Assembly (NCBI GenBank): GCA_949316235.1 | Contig: OX438752.1 | Coordinates: 1,325,001 to 1,389,000, forward strand | Direction of reading: 5' to 3' | DNA from: Oegoconia quadripuncta | Taxonomy: Eukaryota; Arthropoda; Insecta; Lepidoptera; Autostichidae | Length of the DNA: 64,000 nt | In this document: positions 1-10,751 of the stretch, piece after piece | Position numbering within the stretch: the first letter of the stretch is position 1 | How the letters are laid out: each line of letters starts with the position of its first letter | Position numbers and translations under genes: made by a program | Notes under the pieces: generated by a model | The model's database searches: none | What the model saw: only the letters and a program-made list of their open reading frames with translations | Told to the model about the DNA's origin: nothing

Positions 1-574
1 ACGAATGTACCTTCAATGTACCTCACGAAAATATAATCTAAATCAAATTTAATGAGTAATTAATGAGGAAATCAAGAAAACAAACTTTTGACGCCTACAA
101 TTTTTTTATAGCAATATGAATAGAGTTCTATTTTGCTCGTATTATGAATGTAAAGCCAGTCATAATAGAAATATTTATGGGTTTGTATATGTGCTTCGAT
201 AAAGTAAAGAAACATGGATAAGACATAATCATTTACTCATCGTTTATCAAAAGTTACAAAGAAAAAACAAAAAGCGTGATTACTTTTGTCCATATCATAT
301 ACAATGTGCAATTATGTTTTTACGTCTTCATGTAGTTCGATTACATAGGTTATCATAACACACCCACTTATTCTGTCTGTAGCAATGGGCCTTGTAATGA
401 CCGATTTTGTCAAAAGTATTTGATATCGGCGGTAAGAATTCAATAATCCCTATGATCTCGTATGTTTTTGATTCTAGATTTATTTCAGTGGCACTTCATC
501 TATGCACGCACACCAAGTCACTTTGACTTATCTCAACATTTATAACATTTTGCAAGACATATGTAAATGTTCGT
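1..574 (-). repeat. Left inverted arm of the foldback element
   Basis: This is the reverse complement of 1971-2539. Because the right arm contains the 3' end of the protease-like ORF, this arm holds a mirrored copy of that coding end on the minus strand (about 570 down to 280). The homology stops sharply after 'atgttcgt'. Confidence 0.85.
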
Positions 575-1373
575 GCGGCGGTTAGGGGTTGTCTTAGGAC
601 GTTTAGCGCCCGTTTAGCCGCCAGCAGGTAGGTATAGAAGAAAAGAATACCAATTTGATTTGGATTTAGTGGGTTTATTGTACATTCAGCTCACTCCCCT
701 GCACCCCTCGGCAAATCTCCCCGTACGGTCACTGGCCTGAAGGTCTTGGAGCTGCAGTGGACGTAGCCTTCGAGTCCTCTCGTAGATGACGACGAGGTGG
801 ATGCTGGATGAGCGGTTTTTGGGGGAGGGTAGATCAACCCCGAAGGTCTCCCAGGTGCAGACCTGGATGTCGACGCCGACAATTAGTCACTTCGGACCTT
901 GATCCTGAAGAGCACAGGCAGGCATTAGTTAGTGCCCACATATATCCTCGTCCACTGCTGGTATTCACGGCTCAGCAACCATAACGAACACCACGCAGTT
1001 GACAGACACAAAATCAGAAACAGCTTACATTAAAAATAGCCAGACTATTATGGAAACTCAGCCTAGAGGGATTTTCCGTAGTTTACTTAAGAGGGTTCAG
1101 GTGGCAACCGAAGCAGTGTTCTCCCGGTAGCAAGGTCGCGGTCAAACAGAGGACGATTCGGGTTCCCCCACTCTAATTAGAAATCGTCTTAACGACGTCA
1201 TCGCAACCGGACAAATTAGCGTACCGCAATACCGTGGTGAGACCCTTTTTAAATAAAATAATAATTTGAGGGTTCCGTAGGAAACTTTTATTATAAAGAT
1301 GAAGTAGTGTGTGTAACAATCTGTAAACACAAGAAAAAGAAAAGAAATATATTTAGATGACTCGATTTTCGCA
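575..1373. other. Unassigned interior of the foldback element
   Basis: This unique sequence lies between the left arm and the protease-like ORF. Plus-strand frames around 1040-1255 give short protein-like runs (for example RNRLNDVIATGQ near 1180) broken by stops, possibly the upstream part of the same decayed element protein. Nothing is recognised in 575-1030; the open frame at 691-882 has no family features. Confidence 0.4.
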
Positions 1374-2262
1374 GAAAACCCTACGGTAATAGAAAATTGG
1401 AGAGGCCTCGGAAGCAAGGAATTGCCTAAAAAGAAAAGACCTATTAGGGACGTTCCTCTTCTATTAAACAGTCTCAAAACTAGATCTGGTGTGGAAAAGG
1501 TAGTACTAAAGAACACATGCGCATTTGATGCTGCGGCTCAAGTAATTGCAGCGGCTTGTGCTTGATGGTTTTGCCGTGACTACAACTATTAACTAACACT
1601 GGCAATAATTTTTGTATGTTTAAAAAACCTTCCTTGATGACGAGAAAACAAAACAAGACTTGTACAGAATTCGTGCTCAAATTGCAGAACAATATTTTAA
1701 AACGAATTTTTCAAAAGGAATCACCGAAATACACTGTGAATGTAGCGTGACAAAAATATTTGATGAATTCTTGATTGATGCAATTGATAGCGCTGATATT
1801 AAAGAAAATTGTACAAACGAATCTTGTGTTTTCAATAATGTAACCAGAAAGATTGTTTTTCTGCTAATTGATATGAACAAAAAGGAAGTTTCAGAATTAA
1901 ATGATTTCGCAGCATCTATGCTGGTAAGCGATAACGTAGTATTGTGTCGTCGTAATAACTGCAATGGAATACGAACATTTACATATGTCTTGCAAAATGT
2001 TATAAATTTTGAGATAAGTCAAAGTGACTTGGTGTGCATAGATGAAGTGCCACTGGAAATTAATCTAGAATCAAAAACATACACGATCATAGGGATTATT
2101 GAATTCTTACCGCCGATATCAAATACTTTTGACAAAATCGGTCATTACAAGGCCCATTGCTACAGACAAAATAAGTGGGTGTGTTATGATGACCTATGTA
2201 ATCGAACTACAAGAAGCCGTAAAAACATAATTGTGCATTGTATATTATATGGACAAAAGTAA
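1374..2262 (+). pseudogene. Decayed ubiquitin-specific-protease-like ORF of the foldback element
   Basis: Two blocks in different frames look like the ends of a USP/UCH-type cysteine protease. The first (frame of 1374, stop at 1563) contains KNTCAFDAAAQ, which fits the Cys box (N-T-C, then Q) of USPs. The second is open from 1624 to 2262 and ends with GHYKAHCYRQNKWVCYDD, which fits the His box (GHY..., then W-x-x-DD). The spacing between the boxes (about 200 residues) is short but plausible. A stop plus frame change near 1563-1624 breaks the gene. The second block begins without an ATG in frame, as expected for a fragment. USP-like domains occasionally occur in transposon proteins, so this is read as element-encoded rather than host. 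Its role in transposition is unknown. Fold assignment rests on two motifs only. Confidence 0.55.
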
Positions 2263-2539
2263 TCACGCTTTTTGTTTTTTCTTTGTAACTTTTGATAAAC
2301 GTTGAGTAAATGATTATGTCTTATCCATGTTTCTTTACTTTATCGAAGCATATATACAAACCCATAAATATTTCTCTTATGACTGGCTTTACATTCTTAA
2401 TACGAGCAAAATAGAACTCTATTCATATTGCTATAAAAAAATTGTAGGCGTCAAAAGTTTGTTTTCTTGATTTCCTCATTAATTACTCATTCAATTTGAT
2501 TTTGATTATTTTCGTGAGGTACATTGAAGGTACATTCGT
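1971..2539 (+). repeat. Right inverted arm of the foldback element
   Basis: Mirror of 1-574. It includes the last ~97 codons of the protease-like ORF and its 3' flank. It ends 'ggtacattgaaggtacattc', a motif that is repeated in the flank. Confidence 0.85.
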
Positions 2540-2760
2540 TTGGTAAATAGTACATACCCATGGCTATTCTATTACATTCATTTTCAACATACACCCGCGA
2601 TTCTGACCGTCAGGACCGCGGCTCACTTTATTATTATAATTGCTCCCGTTTCATTGAGGTACATTACCTTCATTAAAGGTACATACTAGTACATTGTAGG
2701 TACTTTTCTGTCGTATATAACATAATCATTTCTGAAACAATACACCCGCCATTCTGACCC
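2516..2760 (+). repeat. Two imperfect direct copies of the element end and flank
   Basis: Block 2516-2608 starts 'gaggtacattgaaggtacat' and ends 'cacccgcgattctgacc'; block 2656-2760 starts 'gaggtacattaccttcatta' and ends 'cacccgccattctgaccc'. Several ggtacat/gtacatt words lie in both. This may be subterminal sequence of the same element, so its true right border could be near 2760. Confidence 0.5.
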
Positions 2761-3299
2761 ACACGGTGATTTTCTAGTTTTATTTATTATTTTCGTGTTT
2801 GCACGTGTCGAGCGAGGGAGTTGTCTACTATCGTAAGTCATATTTTGGCAAAACAAGAGATAATGAGTGAGTATACCTATCCAATTTATTACAATACTAT
2901 GTATTATTATAAAATATGAAAGTGTACATCTGTATTTTGTAACTCAATCTCGCAAAAACCGCTGAATATATTATAATCATTTTCGGAGATGATTAAGGTT
3001 AGGATTATATAAATTTAAACAATTACAATCTGAATGAAAATTATAATATAAAACTTCTGGACTTATTTCAAGGATACTTTTTTCCGTAATTCCCACGGGA
3101 ACAGCTGTGCTATTCTGTAAGAATTCACTTCAAATCCTCAGTGAAATGAAAACTTATTATATGCATATATTATACAACTTATCTGACCTTGTTTTCATAA
3201 AAGTACCTGTACTAATAAGCTAGGTACTTTAGTTCATTTTACTTTAGAGCACAAAAGAAAAAACAAAATAATATTACATATCAGAAAATAGAAAATTAA
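2761..3299. other. AT-rich unassigned sequence
   Basis: No repeat, RNA gene or exon is recognised. A short G-rich stretch at 2810-2840 (gtcgagcgagggagttgtc) is the only non-AT patch. Confidence 0.5.
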
Positions 3300-3600
3300 T
3301 TTCTAAACTTTGTACGTGTCTCTGCGCTGCGGCCGCGCCCCGCCCCGCGCCCGCGCGCCTCTCCGCGGGCCTCGCGCGCATACCTCCGCCCCGAACCCAC
3401 CCGCGTTTCTCCATATTTCGGTACCGAAATCGCGAAAAGGTTAAATAACGGTATGGCCCTACCTTTATAAAACAAGGGTATCGTTATGATTTTAAAGTAC
3501 CTTAACCTTATACCGTAACCGCATTCAGTCCCTGGCGAGTACTGCCGCTGCGTGTCGTCGCGAAGTATATTTCGCGCGCGCATCCGGGTTAGCGTTAAAT
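3300..3600. other. GC-rich, CpG-rich island
   Basis: Two CpG-dense blocks (3323-3412 and 3535-3592) flank a symmetric AT-richer core in which 'ggttaaataacggtat' is answered by 'accttataccgtaacc' in opposite orientation. It stands out from the AT-rich surroundings. It could be a promoter or first-exon region, or a GC-rich repeat; nothing in it decides. The minus-strand open frame (3296-3583) is low-complexity Arg/Gly/Ala translation and is not supported. Confidence 0.4.
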
Positions 3601-3644
3601 GCCTACTGTTGCAGGAATACCCGGCCTTAACAACACTTTCAATA

Positions 3645-4175
3645 TATTTTGGCTTCGCCGTAGTCGGGGGAAAAAATGTTGCATATCTCTCACACTTTAC
3701 GCCGACATAACCGCGTCGTATGCGCAGCGTGCACTATATCTAACATGGCAAAAACAACATTTGCCATAGCTCTTACAGTTTCCCACAGCGTCTATTTCTT
3801 ACATTGTAGTCAAAAGCGCCGCTTTATAGCTTGTAAAGTAGTTACGCCACTTTCAAAGCTCATATGCGTTAGTAAATCCTCGACGAGTGGAATTGTCTGT
3901 TATTTATTAGGATTCAAGGTTAAACGATCTATCCGTATGAGTGTTTTAGTGTTCCGCGCCAACAGCGGAACATTTATGGATGTGTCTGTGTTCGGCAGAT
4001 CGTTGAACATACGAAAATGGGGGGTTGGTGGGGTCGTCTCCTACCTATTCAGGCAATAAAAAAAATCCTGGTCATAAATTTTTTTATGGGGATTTTTTTT
4101 TTTTAGAAATTCTATCATTTTTATTCCCTTAAACTTTTTGTTTTTTTTATAGCTAGGTCCATTTTTTTTTCTTTA
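3645..4175. other. Element-end motif, then unassigned sequence and T-tracts
   Basis: 'ttggcttcgccgtagtcggg' (3650-3669) is the inverse of a motif at 63327-63350 and similar to 55842-55862, so it is probably the end of a dispersed element. A plus open frame at 3676-4059 has no recognisable domain and is not called. 4065-4175 is runs of A and T. Confidence 0.4.
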
Positions 4176-4439
4176 TTAGAATCTTAGGGGATTGTAGGCC
4201 CTAATGAAATTAATTTTTATTGCAATTTATTACTAGAAACAAAGTTTTGGGCAAAGTACAGTTTGGAGTTCATTCTGTTCATATTCGCGTCAATTCTGTT
4301 CATGCAACATGTTTATTCACTGAGGAGGAACTGTCTCCTATTGCACAGGTTACACCTAGTTTAGGAGGCAGGAATCCCTGCTGTTGTTTTACACTATTCA
4401 AATGTACCTAACCTCTTATACCTAAAGTATAAACTTCAA

Positions 4440-4640
4440 CATTAGAATGTGTTAGAATAGGTAATCCTGTGGGTTTCTTGCGCCGCTTCTTTTCCCACAG
4501 ATGAATTCCCTTTCCGAAGCGGTAGTAGCTTGGACATACCGACTGACAGATAAATGCAAGAAACTTTTTTATTTCCAGTAGATTTAAATTGACATTCAAC
4601 AAATGATATCATGTATCTTACGTTGAAATAAATGCTTGAA
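4440..4640 (+). mobile_element. LINE family 2, 3' UTR fragment
   Basis: Contains 'ccgcttcttttcccacagat', 'tccgaagcggtagtagcttg' and 'atatcatgtatcttacgttg' followed by aaataaatgcttga. This is the reverse of the 3' ends at 23480-23840 and 37150-37717, which attach to a CR1-like ORF end. Confidence 0.75.
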
Positions 4641-5391
4641 GTTTTGAAGTTTGAAGTTTAATAACAGTAAGTAAATATTTACAAGTTATAGAAGTGTGAA
4701 TGTATGTATAATCTACGATGCAAGCTTTTTGGAGTAGAGTTCAAATTAAAAAAATATATATAATTATGTTTTTTTTTTTTATCTATCCGTCATATATATT
4801 TATTTAAAAACAGTAACAAATAAAGAGATGTAATTTAAATATAAACTAGAAGAAATGTAAAAAATTGGGGCCGCGAGGCAAGGTACACAAAACGCTGGCG
4901 GCGTTTCCTCGTTGTATGCAGATACTTAAGCGTTGGGCGAGGAAACAACCAGCATTATGTTTATATGTTTAACTTTACTATCGATGTAGTGTCCATTAAT
5001 GTGATAAAGTTACTGTACTGTTAATTCAAAGTAAGACCGCCAACTCTATGGCGCTGAGGTCCCTGTTTACCGACACGGTCGGCGCGAGCGCAACCTCCAC
5101 ACAATAGGTCGTTCTTTATTTTGACACGGCCATTTTGGGATCCGGGAATGTACACACTTGTATATGGTAATGGAGGAACAGGACAGTCAACCCATCCCTT
5201 CCACAGTATGCCATTTAAGGAAACTTAAAGATTTATGGTTAATGTACACCATAGACGAGGTGGGACGATTTGTAGTCAGATCTATGTTAAAATCTATACT
5301 GATATAGCATACATTTTAAATATAGAATACGCCGAGGAGTCAACCATACCAATATATATATATAATTACAAATATATATATATATATATTT
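4641..5391. other. Unassigned AT-rich sequence with a short AT microsatellite
   Basis: No gene seen. 4903-4911 (gtttcctcg) pairs with 4938-4946 (cgaggaaac) in a small hairpin. 5340-5390 is (AT)n. A GC-richer patch at 5036-5120 shows no splice-bounded frame that I can defend. Confidence 0.4.
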
Positions 5392-5585
5392 GACGACCTG
5401 TTTGGTGTAGTGGTCAGAAACTTTGACTGTTATACCAAAAGGTTGCGGGTTCAAATCCCGCTAGGGGCATATGTTTGTATATGATGAATACAGACATGTG
5501 TTCCCGTGTTATGGATGTTTTTCATTTATATATGTATTTATTTACAAAAAAAATGTATTTGTTTAGTATATCAACCATCTGGTAT
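5392..5585 (+). mobile_element. SINE A, 3' truncated
   Basis: tRNA-like head with A-box (ggtgtagtgg) and B-box (ggttgcgggttcaaatcc), then the family body to 'caaccatctggtat'. The rest is replaced by a minus-strand SINE C. Confidence 0.85.
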
Positions 5586-5790
5586 CTTATCTCTGACAAC
5601 CGGAAATCAACAATGCTATTAACATTGCTGCTTGGCGGCAGATTTAGATAAGATGGTGGTAGCTAGCCAGGTGGACATTTAAAATGCCCTACCACCAACC
5701 AAACTACTTAAACATGTACCCAGCTGGGGGTGGAATCCGCGACCTCCGAATCGTAAACCCAATGTTGTTTACATTGAGCCATCTATGTCA
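5586..5790 (-). mobile_element. SINE C fragment
   Basis: Reverse complement of the SINE C head and body, running from the 'tgacaaccggaa' region to the tRNA-like head (gacctccgaatcgtaaaccc). It joins SINE A directly at 5585. Confidence 0.85.
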
Positions 5791-5998
5791 AAGTAACTAA
5801 TGTCTCGGATATATTCTCTACGTCAAAGTTACCATGTTAAAGGTTAATTAGGTTCGAAATGGCTGAACCGATTTTCATCAAACATGGCACATGGCACTTT
5901 AGTAACTTATTAGTAATCTGTGACATGGCTAATAACCTTTCCCCTAGTTTTTTTTTATGATTATCTGGATACGCGTTTGACCACAATCTCACCTTTTG
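5791..5998. other. Unassigned repeat-like sequence and a LINE tail scrap
   Basis: 5896-5924 is identical over 29 bases to 51391-51419. 5948-5998 (tttttttttatgattatctg, then 'acgcgtttgaccacaatctc') is the reversed 3' tail of the Jockey-type family seen at 58122-58585. Confidence 0.5.
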
Positions 5999-6042
5999 AC
6001 TTGACCTCAATCACATCTCATATTGAAGATGAGGCTGCATGA

Positions 6043-6394
6043 GGTTTTTTTTTTTTTTTATATGAGAGGGCGGCAAACGAGCATGCGGGTCACCTGATGG
6101 AAAGCAATCACTGCCGCCCATGAACACCAACGCAACACCAAAAGGGTCACAGATGCGTTGCCGGCCTTTGAGGAAGGTGTAGGCTCGTTTCTTGAAGGTT
6201 CCAATGTCGTACTCGTTTTGGAATACCGCTGCCGGAAATCCGTTCCACAGGATGATCGTACGTGGTAAGAAGTTTCTTGAGAAACGTACAGTGGTAGACT
6301 TCCACTCATCCAGGTGATGTGGATGGAAATTTAATTTTCGGCGAGAAGTGTATCGGTTAAATTGAGCAGCGGTGGTGGAAGCCATTTGTACCTT
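6043..6394 (-). pseudogene. Jockey-type LINE, C-terminal end and 3' tail
   Basis: The minus strand encodes [15 protein letters not shown], then [21 protein letters not shown] and [14 protein letters not shown], the usual C-terminal block after the reverse transcriptase in insect Jockey elements. It ends in CATCAGGTGACC..., CTCATAT and poly-A (poly-T at 6044-6059 on plus). It is 5' truncated. Related copies lie at 20547, 26376 and 60045. Confidence 0.75.
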
Positions 6395-6571
6395 ATATAA
6401 CACTAGCTTTCCTCGCGCGGCATCGTTTGCAAGGAATAACTGTATCACGAGTGTTTAATTTGTTTATCCCGCGGGAGCTACTCACTTTATCGGGCCAGTG
6501 TAACCTGGGTGTGAGGGGACTTTTATTGCACACCAGATTAGCACAAAATAATCTTCATTTAATTTTCACGA
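6395..6571. repeat. Dispersed lepidopteran-type repeat scrap
   Basis: Contains 'actagctttcctcgcgcggc' and 'gtttatcccgcgggagctac' with 'tcactttatcggg', a family repeated at 17926, 20758, 22205 and 25922. Confidence 0.6.
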
Positions 6572-6900
6572 ACCGCCTCCGTGGCTCAATGTAAACAACA
6601 TTGGGTTTACGTATCGGAGGTCGCGGGTTCGATCCCCAGCGGAGTACATATTTAGTACTCGGTTTGGTTGGTGGCATATTAAATGTCCGCCTGGCTAGCT
6701 ACCACCATCTTATCTAAATCTGCCGCCAAACAGCAATGTTAATAGCATTGTTGTGTTCCGGTTGTCAGAGATAAGATAGCCAGTCCCCTAAATAAGATGG
6801 GGTTTCCGGGTCAGTACGCTACCACCTTCGGCGTCATCTTCACTTAACATCAGGTGTGATTGAGGTCAAGTGCTAACCCGTTGTGGATAAAAAAAAAAAA
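6572..6900 (+). mobile_element. SINE C, near full length
   Basis: Starts 'accgcctccgtggctcaatg'. B-box ggtcgcgggttcgatcccca at 6619-6638. Body and end 'gattgaggtcaagtgctaac' follow, then poly-A. Confidence 0.9.
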
Positions 6901-7028
6901 CGAAGTGGTTAGTGGGTCGAGAGACCCGTCTAGATTCACTTCCGCAGTTCAGTCAGCACTTCCCTGGCTACACCCGCCTCAGGTGTCACGACGCGGATCC
7001 CGTAGCCCGTAGTGAGGACGAAGACCAG

Positions 7029-7477
7029 AAGGGCAATTCTCGTAATATCTCTTATTACAATTACAGTCAAAATTCAATTCGGATCCAGTCTCGATCTCCT
7101 AAATGTCAAATACGACATTAAATATAAAGATTCGTAATGTAATTATATCGAAATGTGATCGAAAGTTGAAAACAAAGCTCTCACTATTAATTGTTCAGTA
7201 TTGCCCAGCTGAAGTGATATAAGTAGTTTTTTTGACAAATGTGAAAGAGAATAAACATAAGGAAGCAAGCGCATATTTGACGAACCTGTCAATTTTTTAA
7301 ATCTCGAACTTGATGTTAAAAGCTTTGTTCAACTTTCGATCACATTTCGATATAATCACATTACAAACCTTTATATTGTAGTACGAGGATGACGTATTTG
7401 ACATTTGGAGACCGAGACTAGATCCGAACTGAATATTGACTGTAAGTGTAATAAGAGACATTACGAGAATTGCCCTT
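7029..7477. mobile_element. MITE with long TIRs and CAG target duplication (family H1)
   Basis: 449 bp. Termini 'aagggcaattctcgtaatat' and its inverse, with ~150-bp arms reaching 'gaaagttgaa'. Flanked on both sides by CAG (7026-7028, 7478-7480), and joining the flanks restores 'gaagacCAGgacgacgg'. No coding capacity. A 3-bp CWG-type duplication is known for some PIF/Harbinger elements, so that superfamily is suggested. Confidence 0.75.
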
Positions 7478-7480
7478 CAG

Positions 7481-7957
7481 GACGACGGTAGGTGCTTGAC
7501 TGTTGTAGTTAGCCAGACGATATAAATATCCCAGCCGCAACGTAGCACCTATGTTTTAATCCAGGCTATGTTTTAAACCGGAATACGTTCTACTTACATA
7601 TATACCAAATTTCATTCGGGTTAGATTAGGTATAAGAAATCGTTATGTGTGTGAAAATGTAGATTTGTGAGTGACACGTGGTTGCCTTTATAGCGCAGAT
7701 AAATTTTAAAATAATCATAAAGTTTATTGACCATGGCTTAAACTTAGGCTACATAACACATAATATACATACACTTTACGGCCCTAATTGCCAAGTAGAG
7801 CACTGCCATATGAAGTAGAGTTGTAACCTCGCCTCCGCATCCGCGAAACTTCCGCAAGGAATTTTACGTCCGCCACCGCAATTGCCTCAGCAAGTTTTTA
7901 ACGGTTTGTTTATCTTTTTTCAATGCATGGAACGCAAAGACTGATTACTGAATGAGC
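7481..7957. other. Unassigned sequence
   Basis: Continuation of the sequence interrupted by the preceding MITE (6901-7028). 7560-7670 resembles the 'atttcattcgggtt' type of dispersed repeat. No gene seen. Confidence 0.4.
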
Positions 7958-8563
7958 GCCGCCTCCGTGGCTCAATGTAAACAACATTGGGTTTACGATT
8001 CAGAGGTCGCGGTTTTGATCCCCAGCGGGGTACTTGTTTAAGTACTCGGTTTGGTTGGTGGTAGGGCATTTTAAATGTCCGTCTGGCTAGCTACCGCCAT
8101 CTTATCTAAATCTGCCGCCAAGCAGTAATGTTAATAGCATTGTTGTGTTTCGGTTGTCAGAGATAAGATAGCCAGTCCCCCAAACGTGTTGGGGTTTCCG
8201 GGTCAGTACGCTTCCACCTTCGACCTCATCTTCACTTAACATCAGAAGGTCAATTCTCGTAATATTCCAGTCAAAATTCAATTCGGGTTTAGTCTCGATC
8301 TTCTACTTAAATGTCAAATGCGCCATTCTCCTGTCACAATATTGGAGGTTTATAATGTGATTATATCGAAATGTGATCGAAAGTTGAACAAATCACATTA
8401 CAAACCTCAAATATTGTGACAGGAGAATGGCGTATTTGACATTTAGAAGATCGAGACTAGACCCAAACTGAATTTGACTGGAATTGTAATACATGACATT
8501 ACGAGAATTGACCTTCAGGTGTGATTGAGGTCAAGTATGGAATCGTCGTGGATTAAAAAAAAG
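7958..8563 (+). mobile_element. SINE C split by a MITE
   Basis: Full SINE C whose 3' end 'cttaacatCAG|gtgtgattg' is interrupted by the 270-bp element at 8246-8515. The tail resumes at 8516 and ends in poly-A near 8563. Confidence 0.9.
8246..8515. mobile_element. MITE, short relative of family H1, with CAG target duplication
   Basis: Termini 'aaggtcaattctcgtaat' inverted at the right end. The arms cover almost the whole 270 bp, meeting near 'gatcgaaagttgaac'. CAG occurs at 8243-8245 and 8516-8518; removing the insert restores the SINE C sequence. Confidence 0.85.
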
Positions 8564-8799
8564 AAATCAAATAAAGAGCGAAATAAGAACAAATAAAAAT
8601 TATTCGAGAAAAGGCCAGGCTTATAACATCACTTATTTGGTCTTATAAAATAGTACTACAGTCAAACCATTATTGCTATAATTCTTAATGTTTTGTCTTT
8701 TATCAATTGTGTTCCTATAACAGTGATGTTTTGTTAATGTATTGTTTTATATTTTAAGTATCGCTCTTTGTCTGCAGTAAAAAAAAACTTTAAATTGGT

Positions 8800-9040
8800 T
8801 TTCATTCCGAGGGTTTGCTGGAAGAAATCTCTTACAGAGGTAAGCTCGCCTTTTGTGTATTGTAAATTCTGTCCTATGTTTGTTCAATGTATATTTGTAT
8901 ACATTGTACACTTTACCACTTTTACCATTTCCACTGTGTGGTGGTTCTTACCACTTTTCTGAAACTGTATTTTCTTATCTGTTGTAATCTGTGCAATAAA
9001 GTGTATTTGTATTGTATTGTATTGTATACTTATATATGCA
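8800..9040 (+). mobile_element. RTE-like LINE 3' tail
   Basis: 'tgctggaagaaatctcttac', 'cttaccacttttctgaaact' and 'caataaagtgtatttgtatt' followed by (GTATT)n. The same tail is found at 18636-18830, 39835-39930 and 48191-48770. Clade assignment is tentative. Confidence 0.65.
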
Positions 9041-9325
9041 ATAAAGTGTTCAAATTAAATAAAATGAAATCACTAATAGGCCATTTGGAATCTAAGTATA
9101 AATTTTAGAAACTTTGTAGCAACGAGAAACAGTAAAATTGGATCAGATACCGTCCACAATAGTTTACATTTTTAAAGTAAATTTTTATTACCAATAATAA
9201 GTAGATTTGAAATTAGTAACGGAGTTATCTACGCGTTTGGTTGATATCTTAGGCGACAAGAGGGCTGGCAGCCACATCTCTCAACGCATTTGTATACATA
9301 TACAGAGAGGTAATGCTGCCAGCCT

Positions 9326-9842
9326 CTTATAGTGTTTTTCACATAGCATGGGTACCCCCGTACCCATGCTATGTGAAAAACACTATAAGAATACGTACGT
9401 ATTGAAATGAAATGTAATCATTTCAATAAATAATTAAAACAAAATTGATAAGCTAATTGTGGCATCAGGTGATATAAGGGCGGGCTCTTTTTTCGCTAAA
9501 AGATTAAGCCTAGCAATTCAGCGGGGCAATGCAGCCAGTGTGTTGGGGGCAATGCCTCAGGTGGGAGAGCTAGACGCTATACATTTTTTGTAATTATGTA
9601 AATATTACGTTATTTTTATATTTTCTTTTTTTCTAAATTCGATGTAAATAACTTTCAAATAAATAATATACTATTAATGCCCATTGAAACTTATTTATTT
9701 TGTTTCTTTTTTCTCTTAAATTATTGTCATTAAAGTTGATTCTTTATTTTAAGTTTTTAAATTCGATTGTATCCTTACCACATCTCTAGAAACGTCAAAT
9801 CTCAAACGTCCCCCGTACCCATGCAATGTGAAAAACACTATA
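9326..9842. mobile_element. Unclassified TIR element carrying a conserved ORF tail (copy 1)
   Basis: A perfect 30-bp palindromic pair (9326-9355 and 9360-9389, tatagtgtttttcacatagc...) is followed by an ORF tail (9441-9593). A third, slightly diverged copy of the arm then lies at 9815-9842 in the orientation of the inner one. This is the same order as in the element at 28277-28861, although the TIR sequence differs. Confidence 0.55.
9441..9593 (+). pseudogene. Transposon ORF 3' tail, SFFAKRLSLAIQRGN type
   Basis: Fifty codons without a start, ending at TAA 9591: ASGDIRAGSFFAKRLSLAIQ, then RGNAASVLGAMPQVGELDAI and HFL. The copy at 28674-28823 differs at only a few residues, and most base changes are conservative, which indicates former coding constraint. 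I do not recognise the family; it resembles the C-terminus of a mobile-element protein. The 3' flank (taattatgtaaatatta) is also shared. Confidence 0.5.
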
Positions 9843-9861
9843 GGTACGGTGCCCCATAATA

Positions 9862-10133
9862 ATAATAAATAAATAAATAAATATCTTTGCACATATACAC
9901 ACAGCGCCATCTAGTTCCACACTAAGCAACTAGGCTTGTATTAAAGATACCAGATGGTTGATAAACTACACAAATACATTTTTTTTGTAAATAAATACAT
10001 ATATAAATGAAAGACATCCATAACTCGGGAACACATGTCTGTATTCATCATACAAACATATGCCCCCTAGCGGGATTCGAACCTTTTGGTATAACAGCAA
10101 CACTTTCTAACCACTACACCAAACAGGTCGTCA
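9862..10133 (-). mobile_element. SINE A, near full length
   Basis: Reversed SINE A: TTTA-type tail at 9862-9885, 'gcgccatctagttccacact', B-box 'cgggattcgaaccttttggt', and head ending 'caaacaggtcgtc'. The gcc-cc-tag stretch carries one extra C (tgccccctagcg). Confidence 0.9.
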
Positions 10134-10751
10134 TGGCACTGAACTAGGTGATTTTTTTAATTATAGGTAGTTTAGTTTGTAAATTCAGTATTCGTTTAGA
10201 TTATATATGCCCGTATTTTTGTATTTATACTTTTTTGAAAATAAATGTAACTAAAATTGTTTACATCAGTGCTTTCGTAAATCTGCTCTCACTCATTCGT
10301 TCTATATGTCCAAACCCCAAATCTCTTACATACTCTAGTTTTAAGTATTTGATGAAATGCCATCAAAACATAGATATAGCCAATTATAATGTCGAAAGAT
10401 TAATTTAGACATTAACGCAATTTGGTTAGAACATGAAATTACTTAGCGTTTCCCAATAATTTACAAGAATTCTCGTTTGGGTTCCTTAAAGATAAGATTT
10501 CGATCTACAATTTGAGTGTTTTGCGCAACTTTACGCGCTACAGTTCGTCATCGCCCACAATTTGAGCAGATGTAGTATTGAAATCTATATTTCCGACTGC
10601 GTAATCTATGACGAAGTCTTACAAAATTAGTGACAAGTGCTCACAATACTTGGCAATAAATGATTTGGCAATGTCATTTAATTTATCATTTCACAATGTT
10701 CACCCAACTATCAAAATTTACTGACAACTGCTTGAATGTCAAATATCTACA
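10134..10751. other. Unassigned AT-rich sequence
   Basis: No repeat or exon recognised. A plus open frame (10148-10408) lacks any family feature and is AT-driven. Confidence 0.4.

Larger units (their letters stand above)
1..2539. mobile_element. Large foldback DNA element with ~570-bp terminal inverted repeats
   Basis: The first 574 bases are matched, inverted, by 1971-2539; base 1 pairs with base 2539, so the left arm may continue outside the window. The arms differ by scattered substitutions and small indels. The interior (575-1970) is unique and carries a decayed protease-like ORF that runs into the right arm. Ends read 'acgaatgtaccttcaatgta'. Target duplication cannot be judged because the left flank is missing. 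A foldback DNA transposon is the simplest reading; the superfamily is not recognised. Confidence 0.8.

Noticed and set aside
3296..3583. Arg/Gly-rich minus-strand frame
   Set aside because: Open only because the block is CpG-rich; no protein family features.
3676..4059. 127-codon plus-strand open frame
   Set aside because: No start context, motif, codon bias or splice support, and it begins near a dispersed element-end motif.
4903..4946. Small hairpin as a microRNA precursor
   Set aside because: Only a 9-bp stem with a long unpaired interior; too weak.
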